Below the pieces are notes generated by a model. That model saw only the letters and a list, made by a program, of their open reading frames with translations. It did not search any database and was not told the DNA's origin. Shown piece by piece: positions 58,329 to 64,000 of a stretch of 64,000 nucleotides of DNA (the first letter of the stretch is position 1; every line of letters begins with the position of its first letter). Source of the DNA: Levilactobacillus yonginensis (GTDB lineage Bacteria > Bacillota > Bacilli > Lactobacillales > Lactobacillaceae); contig NZ_OZ061549.1 of NCBI RefSeq assembly GCF_964065165.1, positions 1,550,001 to 1,614,000 on the forward strand, given 5' to 3'. Both the position numbers and the translations under genes were made by a program.

Positions 58329-58793
58329 ATGAATAAGTTTGTAACAAGTGTCGCTATCGCGGCGGGTCTACTTGGCAGTCTTGGTTGGGGAACCACGACT
58401 GCACAAGCCAAGTCAAAGTGGACAACTGGGACGCCAAAAGCCCTCAGGGGTTCTTGGACGCAACACCGGATCCATCACAGCGGCCACGACACCGAAGTTT
58501 CAACCAATGCTATGATCTTAACCAAGAAGTGGCTCTTCGTGATGACTAACTTTGGTGGTCACGATTATGGGGGCAATCACCTGGTCTATCGCCAGAGCCG
58601 CGGCGTTTATCGGCTACGGGCATATGACACTCTAGAAAAGTCTTGGTCTTACACCAAAGTCACCCGTGACGGAAAGAAACTCACCTTACAGAAATACGGA
58701 AAACGTAAGTCAGGACAGCATTTCAAGCATGTTTCTGGTAAGATCACGCACTTGAAATATGACGCTCGTACTAGTCATGCGTTATTAAAATAG
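58329..58793 (+). CDS. Small exported basic protein
   Basis: The start is the ATG at 58329 behind GGAGGGG; TATACT with an upstream TG at about 58298-58303 is the -10. The 154-residue product has a signal peptide (MNKFVTSVAIAAGLLGSLGW, cleavage after AQA near 29) and a basic mature part starting KWTTGTPKALRGSWTQHRIH. The L-R-G-S-W start and a closing K-x-SGQHF recall the Y-Q-G-x-W start of the WYGY exported family at 36 kb, so it may be a distant relative. It has its own terminator. The function is unknown. Confidence 0.75.
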   Translation: MNKFVTSVAIAAGLLGSLGWGTTTAQAKSKWTTGTPKALRGSWTQHRIHHSGHDTEVSTNAMILTKKWLFVMTNFGGHDYGGNHLVYRQSRGVYRLRAYDTLEKSWSYTKVTRDGKKLTLQKYGKRKSGQHFKHVSGKITHLKYDARTSHALLK

Positions 58794-58810
58794 AATCTAG
58801 AAATCACTTA

Positions 58811-58837
58811 GGCGCTGTTTTTGAGCGTCTTTTTATT
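58811..58837 (+). terminator. Terminator
   Basis: GGCGCT-GTTTTTG-AGCGTC hairpin followed by T5, between convergent genes. Confidence 0.7.
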
Positions 58838-59342
58838 TTCCCCGCAATTTCGTCAATTGAGGGGCAATCACGGTCGACCACATGCTCTTCAAGAGGACGT
58901 AACCCACTAACGCGCCCACCATTGCACTCATGAAAAAGCTCGGTAGGAACAGCCAAACTGCTCCCGTCGTTCCCATTAACCACGCGGCCACTGGGTAAGC
59001 CACCAAGGCCCCTAAGATTCCGGAGCCCACCATCTCTCCAAATAATCCCGCTACCAGTTTACCCGTCAACCGAAAGAGCCAGCCGCTGAGAAAGGCCCCA
59101 ATCATACTTCCTGGGAAAGCCAGCACCGTTCCCGTACCCATAAGATTACGAATCAACGAAGTGAGAAAGGCCTGTGCAACGGCCCACCACGGTCCCAATA
59201 ACACGCCTGATACTAGATTGATCAAGTGTTGCATGGGTGCTACCTTAGCAACCCCAATTGAAAATGAAAACAAACTGCCACCAATCACGCCTAATGCCAC
59301 TAACATGGCCGTTAATGTCATGGGATAAACTTTCTTAGACAT
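58833..59342 (-). CDS. thiW: ThiW-type ECF transporter S component (thiazole uptake)
   Basis: A 169-residue protein with five to six membrane helices: LTAMLVALGVIGGSLFSFSI, VAKVAPMQHLINLVSGVLLG, the loop PWWAVAQAFLTSLIRN, and GTGTVLAFPGSMIGAFLSGW. The APMQHLINLVSGVLLGP-W-A and FPGSMIGA blocks are typical of ThiW substrate-binding subunits, which join the shared EcfAAT module to import the thiamine thiazole precursor. A TPP riboswitch with its terminator directly precedes it, which confirms thiamine control. Confidence 0.92.
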   Translation of the reverse strand: MSKKVYPMTLTAMLVALGVIGGSLFSFSIGVAKVAPMQHLINLVSGVLLGPWWAVAQAFLTSLIRNLMGTGTVLAFPGSMIGAFLSGWLFRLTGKLVAGLFGEMVGSGILGALVAYPVAAWLMGTTGAVWLFLPSFFMSAMVGALVGYVLLKSMWSTVIAPQLTKLRGK

Positions 59343-59370
59343 CTAACTCACTCCCCAGTTTTTTTACCCA

Positions 59371-59513
59371 AAAGGACCCCCGTTCTACTCACCGCAAAAC
59401 GAGGGTCCTAGGGTTCTCCCCAATCAACCGCACACTTTCCTTCGCGAGCATTAACTCAACAGGTTCAAAGGGATTGGCATCTGCCATCTCAGCCGCTTGG
59501 CACCCCTAGTGTC
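59371..59513 (-). promoter_or_regulatory. TPP riboswitch with terminator before thiW
   Basis: On the minus strand the THI element is clear: GGGGTGCC, GGCTGAGATGGCAG, CCCTTTGAACCTGTTGAG, TTAATGCTCGCGAAGGAAA (59431-59513). A hairpin GGACCCTCGTT / AACGGGGGTCC with T4 (59371-59409) follows, so TPP would stop transcription before thiW. Confidence 0.95.
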
Positions 59514-59633
59514 ATCTTAAGTTAAGCCCAACTATACCGGGTCTGGCTGGCCGAAGCAACTCATAATAATCTGTACCAATTCGCCCTTAAATTGGTTAGC
59601 TAAACTGGTATACTGACTTGGGAGGGGATTTGT

Positions 59634-60440
59634 ATGAAGAAATTCAGTTTGACCCTGATGTTGGGAATTCTCAGCATCTGTTTAGGTGGCGTCACAACGG
59701 CTAAGGCAAGTAGCTATCAGTTAAACAGAAGTCATAACTTACCTTACACGCAGGTCTTTCACAACCGTAATGCAGCCACACACTATCTCTGGAACAACAC
59801 GCACACCCGTAAATTACATAATCTACGTAACTATCCACATACAACTTGGCACGTCAATCGCGAAGCCTGGTTCAGCCACGGTACCACAACTGCCCACTAC
59901 TATTACGTCGTTAGCGGTAACCACCGGGCAACCGGCTGAGTTTGGTGGGGCTACTTAAAAGACGGTAGCTATTACCGCGAAACGGTCAAGAATGACGGCC
60001 TAAAGTTGGCTTCACCCGTAAGTTTCAACGACCGCGGCCAATTTGACCGATTTATCTACCAACGACTCCAACACGACGGTTACCCACTGAATAATCAGCT
60101 AGCTATGATGGTCAATTATTATTCATCTGGCAATGACCGCCTCGCTGATTACACCGTCAAAGATGTCATCCAAACGCTCAAGCTGAAGAACTTGAACGCT
60201 CACAACTTGACGCTGATCAATCAGCCAACTGTTCACCACCTCAATCGGCTAGCTGATCCACAGCATGGCAAATTGTCTATTGAAACGACCGGTAAGGGGC
60301 AACTGGGAGTAGGCCTGGTTCGGACCATAGAAAAACAGCTGCGTGCCGCTAACGCCTCAGAATATGCCATTCGTACCAACCTGACTGGTAGCGCACAAGC
60401 TGGGACGCTCAAATTACAGTACATCCTGTTGATGCGCTAA
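59634..60440 (+). pseudogene. Exported protein gene with in-frame TGA
   Basis: One frame from the ATG at 59634 (GGAGGGG upstream) gives a signal peptide (FSLTLMLGILSICLGGVTTAKA) and mature sequence to HRATG. A TGA at 59937-59939 interrupts it, and the frame then stays open, VWWGYLKDGSYYRETVKNDG onward, to 60440 (268 codons in all). The sequence TG-stop-VWWGYLK suggests the TGA replaces a Trp codon (TGG), a typical G-W-V-W-x-GYL motif. The C-terminal half resembles a CAP-like or adhesion-type module only loosely. Either this is a nonsense mutant or a base-call error. Confidence 0.75.
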
Positions 60441-60486
60441 TGCTAATTAATGTACATTTTTTGAATGATCTGATTAGGAGGACATA

Positions 60487-60833
60487 GTGACAATGAAAAA
60501 ATTGTTGATTGGATTCATGGCCGCCGCCATGGTGACAACTGGGTTTGCCACCATCCCAACAACGACCGCACAACGTTTAAGGGGAATAAACTTAAAATTA
60601 GAATTGTGGGTCACACCTACCACTGGCGCTTAACTGGTCTGAAGAAACACAGCAAAACCATCTACTACGGTCGCCTGCACTTCAACTGGAAAAAGTCCAA
60701 TAAGGGCTCCAAGCTAGTTAAGATTAAAATTCAAAATAAGCAGAAGTTTGATATTATCCAGAAGCATTTCTTTAACCTACGCGGCAACTACACCGGAAAC
60801 GAGAATTACGGCGCGATGATTTTTAAACGTTAA
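60487..60833 (+). pseudogene. Small exported protein gene, frameshifted
   Basis: AGGAGG precedes GTG 60487/ATG 60493. The first frame encodes a signal peptide (MKKLLIGFMAAAMVTTGFAT, then IPTTTAQ) and then loses sense at about 60575. The mature part continues in another frame as FKGNKLKIRIVGHTYHWRLT through to FNLRGNYTGNENYGAMIFKR at 60833. An indel near CAACGTTTAAGG, perhaps with a small deletion, explains this. The mature part is short, basic and beta-like, as in the other small exported proteins nearby. Confidence 0.7.
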
Positions 60834-60860
60834 CATCAAGCACTTTAAACCAACACACAC

Positions 60861-61040
60861 GAGAGTGAGACAAAAGACGGTTAATCAATGAGCATTAACG
60901 TCGCTAGACGAATGATTCCAGTTCTGGGTTGTTTATCTAGCGGGGGTAAGCGGCGTTGACTGCCTTTTGACGCACGTATCGACCATGTATGTTCGAAACA
61001 CAAAAAGGGATTGAGACTTTTGTCTTAACCCCTTTTGTCT
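60861..61040 (+). repeat. Family B structured repeat, full copy
   Basis: It starts GAGAGTGAGACAAAAGACGG and contains TCAATGAGCATTAACGTCG, the hairpin GCTAGACGAATGATTCC / GGGTTGTTTATCTAGC, GTAAGCGGCGTTGACTGCC, CGACCATGTATGTTCG and the terminator AAAAGGGATTGAGAC-TTTT-GTCTTAACCCCTTTT (61002-61036). It is the best match to the minus-strand copy at 52630-52810. Confidence 0.85.
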
Positions 61041-61065
61041 ATTCTACTTGATAGTCTGGAAAAAT

Positions 61066-62472
61066 TTATTTATGCACTTTAACTACGTGTGCCTTCAAGA
61101 TCCAAGCTGTATGCCCCTTGTGATCTTTCACTTGGTAGTAAGCGTACGTCTTACCTGAGATCTTCACGCGCTCAACCTTGGCTAATCGCCATTTCTTAGC
61201 AGAGTGCTTGGGGGTGTGACCCTTGCCAAAGACTTTAGATAGCAAGGCGTCCTTAAACCATTTTTTATTTGCTTTCAACTTGTACGTAAATTTCGTGTGC
61301 AGCTTCTTGGTTGAAAGAATTTTGACCTTCTTACCCTTTACCGGCTTGTCAGCTGCGCCACCATGAATAGGCTTGACTGGCGTTGGCTTAACTGGCGTTG
61401 CCGTTTCTGGCTGCTTATCTGGCTTAGCCGGCGTCACTGGCGCTGTTGGTGCTGGAGTAGGAGCCGGTGTTGGTTTAACCGCCGTCTTATCCACGTATGG
61501 CGTATTCTTGCCATCAGTTGAAATCAGATATTTCGCCTTCAATTGTTCTTGTTGGGCTGGCGTAAAGCCCAGAACGTCGTTGATGTACTTTTGAAGAGAA
61601 CCATAGTTTTGTTCAATTTCACGGAAGTATTCTGAGATCCATTCGATTTTCACAGTCCGTCCCGTGTATTGTGAGAGCATGAAATCGTTAACCATCGTTT
61701 GCTTGTCCATCCCAAAGATCGACATCAACAGAACGGTCGCAATCCCCGTCCGATCTTTCCCTGAAGTACAGTGGTACAGGAACGCGCCGCCTTCATTCTT
61801 CAAGACCATGTTCAAGAATTGACGGTAACCCATAACCGCTGGGTAGCCAAATTCTAAGCGTTGAACGTAGAAGGCACCGTCGCCTTGGCCATCAGCGTAG
61901 GCGTGCGCACCCAGCACTGATAAATTGATGTTGGGGGCACCAGGAATAACCTTATCCGTCCCCTTGCCTGAAGCTTGACCAGGCGTTCTAAAATCAACAA
62001 CTTGCTTGACCCGGTACTTGTCCGTAAACAGCTTAATATCGTCTTCATCCAAGTTACTCAAGGCATCGGAACGTAACAAGCTGTTTGGCTTAATTTGCCA
62101 CTTACCATCGGCCGTCTGATAGCCACCAATGTCACGCGTGTTTTTAGTCTTATGGAAGGTAATTAGGTGTTGCTTAAGGTCAGCTTCCTTAGATTGGTCG
62201 GATAATAAATACCTACCCAGTGATTCAGTTGGAATAGGGTTGATTGGTTTTGGCTTAGGCTTAGCCGGCGTTGTAACCGGTGGCGTCACTGGCTTACCAG
62301 TATCAGTCCCCGTAGCTGGCTTGTCTTTGTCACCAGGCTTAGGTGTCGTTTGTTCCGTTGGTTGGCCAGCAGTATTGGCATCAGCAGCGGCAACAACGCT
62401 TGGGACGCCCGCTCCCATTAATGATAGTGTGACCCCGGCTAGGCTAAGGGTCTTGACAATTGAGCTTTGCAT
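61066..62472 (-). CDS. Secreted tyrosine/dual-specificity phosphatase with SH3-like tail
   Basis: A 468-residue exported protein: signal peptide (about 1-30), a Thr/Pro/Lys-rich stalk (35-85), a phosphatase domain (about 95-320) with NTRDIGGYQ, VVDFRTPGQ and the CX5R active site YHCTSGKDRTGIA (Cys235, Arg241), then a Pro/Thr/Ala linker and a basic C-terminal domain (about 385-468) with VKILSTKKLHTKFTYKLKAN and YYQVKDHKGHTAWILKAHV. The tail is an SH3/GW-type wall-binding module. The phosphatase part belongs to the family of the bacterial LipA-like phosphatases. Outside the cell it could act on phosphoproteins or phosphoinositides. Confidence 0.85.
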   Translation of the reverse strand: MQSSIVKTLSLAGVTLSLMGAGVPSVVAAADANTAGQPTEQTTPKPGDKDKPATGTDTGKPVTPPVTTPAKPKPKPINPIPTESLGRYLLSDQSKEADLKQHLITFHKTKNTRDIGGYQTADGKWQIKPNSLLRSDALSNLDEDDIKLFTDKYRVKQVVDFRTPGQASGKGTDKVIPGAPNINLSVLGAHAYADGQGDGAFYVQRLEFGYPAVMGYRQFLNMVLKNEGGAFLYHCTSGKDRTGIATVLLMSIFGMDKQTMVNDFMLSQYTGRTVKIEWISEYFREIEQNYGSLQKYINDVLGFTPAQQEQLKAKYLISTDGKNTPYVDKTAVKPTPAPTPAPTAPVTPAKPDKQPETATPVKPTPVKPIHGGAADKPVKGKKVKILSTKKLHTKFTYKLKANKKWFKDALLSKVFGKGHTPKHSAKKWRLAKVERVKISGKTYAYYQVKDHKGHTAWILKAHVVKVHK

Positions 62473-62834
62473 TATATTCTCCCCGCTTATAGTTATTATT
62501 AGTGTTCAGCGCTTATCACAAGAATTGATATTAGCAAGGGATTGTGTTGTATTTGCAAACGTTCTGTACACGATTGGTAAAGACCATTACGATAATCTTT
62601 ATGCAACCGCCGACAGGAACCGTTGTCACTAGCTTTAGTCTAAATCCAAATTAGCCAATCTTTTAAAAAAGTTGCGGACAAACTAGCGTACACCTCCAAA
62701 CATCGAGTAATTTCTGAGTATTTTAAATATTTGTTATAACGTTTTACCTAAAGTCCTTGCGCCCATCAACTGAATCCTTTAAACTGTTGATTACAATAAC
62801 CGTGTAAGCGTTTGATTAGTAAAGGGGATTCTGT
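62473..62834. other. Gap between divergent genes, no gene seen
   Basis: The 362-base stretch should hold the promoters of the phosphatase and DUF1097 genes. TGTAAGCGTTTGAT (62803-62816) is a partial cre 19 bases before the DUF1097 start. No conserved RNA or repeat was recognised. Confidence 0.4.
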
Positions 62835-63380
62835 ATGAAAATTAGTAGAAAAGTCTGGTTGGATTCAATTGGGGTGGGATTGTTCACTCTCGTTTATAGT
62901 GTCGTCATGGGTAGTCTTTCCCTCTGGATGGGCTCCGCCGCTTTCGTTGCGGTCTCCTACTTTTTCGGCGCTGGCTTCCCTAAAGATAAGATTTGGAATA
63001 TCTTGGTGAGCTTTGCCTTGGGCATTGCTTGGGGGTTAATCGCCTTTCGTCTGCTCCAAGTACCAGGAATGGACGAACTGTGGCCAAGCGCCATCATGTT
63101 TGGCCTCCTGACGTTCATCGTGCTATTCCTGCAAGGAACGATTATGAAGTTCACGATTGTTCCCGCTTGGCTGATTGCCTGGGGAACGACCATGTTGATC
63201 ATTACCAACGTTCCCGTCCATCACTGGGCCCTGTTCGTGGGCCAACTCTACGGCTCTATGTTGCTGGGAATTTTTCTGATCGGTTACGCATCAGATTACT
63301 TCAACCAGATTATGGCACGGCTTCTTCCAGCAAAGGATACGTCTGAAGAAGCCCCCGCGGATTCCGCCGAAGAAGACTAG
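62835..63380 (+). CDS. DUF1097-family membrane protein
   Basis: A 181-residue protein with about five membrane helices: WLDSIGVGLFTLVYSVVMGS, SAAFVAVSYFFGAGFPKDKI, ILVSFALGIAWGLIAFRLL, IMFGLLTFIVLFLQGTIMKF and LYGSMLLGIFLIGYASDYF, ending in an acidic tail (EEAPADSAEED). The arrangement fits DUF1097 inner-membrane proteins of unknown role. AAGGGGATT lies before the ATG. It is followed by a terminator, so it is not co-transcribed with the DUF2798 gene. Confidence 0.75.
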   Translation: MKISRKVWLDSIGVGLFTLVYSVVMGSLSLWMGSAAFVAVSYFFGAGFPKDKIWNILVSFALGIAWGLIAFRLLQVPGMDELWPSAIMFGLLTFIVLFLQGTIMKFTIVPAWLIAWGTTMLIITNVPVHHWALFVGQLYGSMLLGIFLIGYASDYFNQIMARLLPAKDTSEEAPADSAEED

Positions 63381-63418
63381 TCATTTCCATTTCGGACTGC
63401 CTTACCCAGTCACCACGA

Positions 63419-63456
63419 CCGGTATTTATGGTCGTATAACGTCAATACCGGCTGTT
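63419..63456 (+). terminator. Terminator of DUF1097 gene
   Basis: CCGGTATT / AATACCGG hairpin followed by a GCTGTTTTC U-rich stretch. Confidence 0.65.
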
Positions 63457-63557
63457 TTCTTGAAAACATTGTCCCAATTTCAAAAATAATCCTTACGCCG
63501 TCAAATGAAACGTGGTATGCTAGCATCTCGTGGGAAATTCAAACGAGGAGCAACACA

Positions 63558-64000
63558 ATGCCAAAAAATTTTAAAGAAGAACTACTTTTCACCGCCGTCA
63601 TGGCTGGCCTCATGGTCTTAGTCATGGCTGGCTACAACATCGCCTTAGCCGACGGATTTTCAAATCACTTCATTCGTGAAGTGCTGACTGGCTATCCATT
63701 GGCCCTAATTGTCGCCGCAATCTGCGACTTGGGCATCATCGGCCCTGGTGTTAAATACATCTTTTTCCACTTTATCATCAACGATTACATGAAAAAGAAA
63801 CAGATCCGCATCGCCCTCACCATCTCCGTAATGATGGTGGCCGGGATGGTTACTCTGATGTCGCTCTTCGGGATGGTCGTTACCCAAAACTTTGGTGGTA
63901 ACTTCTTCCTGACCTACTTGCACACCTGGGTCTTCAACCTCTTCATGGCGTTACCTTTACAGCTTTTAATCGTTGGACCCATCGCTCGCGCTATCCTAGG
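63558..64000 (+). CDS. DUF2798-family membrane protein, cut by window end
   Basis: The frame starts at the ATG at 63558 (GAGGAG upstream) and runs off the right edge after about 147 codons. It reads MPKNFKEELLFTAVMAGLMV LVMAGYN-type, with four hydrophobic segments. The first and third share the pattern of two DUF2798 repeats (LMVLVMAGYNIAL and VVTQNFGGNFFLTYLHTWVF with PLQLLIVGPIAR). This is a small conserved membrane family of unknown function common in lactic acid bacteria. Confidence 0.8.
   Translation, partial: MPKNFKEELLFTAVMAGLMVLVMAGYNIALADGFSNHFIREVLTGYPLALIVAAICDLGIIGPGVKYIFFHFIINDYMKKKQIRIALTISVMMVAGMVTLMSLFGMVVTQNFGGNFFLTYLHTWVFNLFMALPLQLLIVGPIARAIL

Noticed and set aside
60233..60424. 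Minus-strand frame over the exported-protein pseudogene
   Set aside because: It is opposite a long plus-strand frame with signal peptide; no start signal.

Overview
The window reads as the chromosome of a heterofermentative lactic acid bacterium of the Lactobacillaceae, most like Levilactobacillus (L. brevis group). This is inferred from the gene set: phenolic acid decarboxylase with PadR, a guanidine-I (ykkC) riboswitch with an SMR pair, T-box and TPP leaders, an HrtRBA haem-efflux set, D-2-hydroxyacid dehydrogenase, XylT-like sugar porter, many small exported proteins, CcpA cre boxes and Rho-independent terminators. No rRNA, tRNA, CRISPR array or prophage is visible. All calls come from reading the sequence and translated frames; no database search was run.

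Layout. 1-7.4 kb: ThiD/PdxK kinase (cut by the window edge) divergent from a MocR/PdxR regulator; a four-gene operon (ROK fructokinase, zinc dehydrogenase, membrane protein, VOC protein); a guanidine riboswitch with two SMR genes; a GNAT gene and a small membrane protein. 7.4-14.5 kb: a CcpA-type operon of GPH sugar symporter, two alpha/beta hydrolases and a GH65 enzyme, surrounded and interrupted by GC-rich structured repeats. 14.5-20.3 kb: exported protein, padR/phenolic acid decarboxylase, NUDIX hydrolase, and a TetR regulator with a divergent LepA paralog. 20.5-25.4 kb: an operon of five zinc-ribbon proteins, four of them membrane bound, behind a leader hairpin. 25.5-34.9 kb: decayed IS200 copy, GNAT, a DcuS/CitA-type two-component system, a D-2-hydroxyacid dehydrogenase with an AEC transporter, an EAL protein, and a T-box-controlled peptide-binding lipoprotein. 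35.2-37.1 kb: three tandem exported paralogs plus one dead copy. 37.3-48.7 kb: purine salvage pair, MerR, frameshifted MFS pump, TetR with a DUF4097-like target sharing an operator, OYE reductase cluster, CDF transporter, beta-lactamase-like lipoprotein. 49-64 kb: Fe-alcohol dehydrogenase, GyrI-like pair with a WYL regulator, XylT-like porter, hrtRBA, MFS, ThiW with TPP riboswitch, broken exported proteins, secreted tyrosine phosphatase, DUF1097 and DUF2798 proteins.

Two repeat families not explained by genes stand out. Family A has four GC-rich elements of about 150-220 bp at 7.5, 11.3, 14.0 and 35.0 kb. Each has imperfect terminal inverted repeats and a central CTTGAAG hairpin whose arms co-vary. 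Family B has about 180 bp elements at 52.6, 56.8 and 60.9 kb, with partial copies at 2.0 and 42.05 kb. They carry a long conserved hairpin and usually end in a terminator. Several genes here are broken by a single base (IS200 transposase, MFS pump, three exported proteins). This could be real decay or, for the indels, assembly error.
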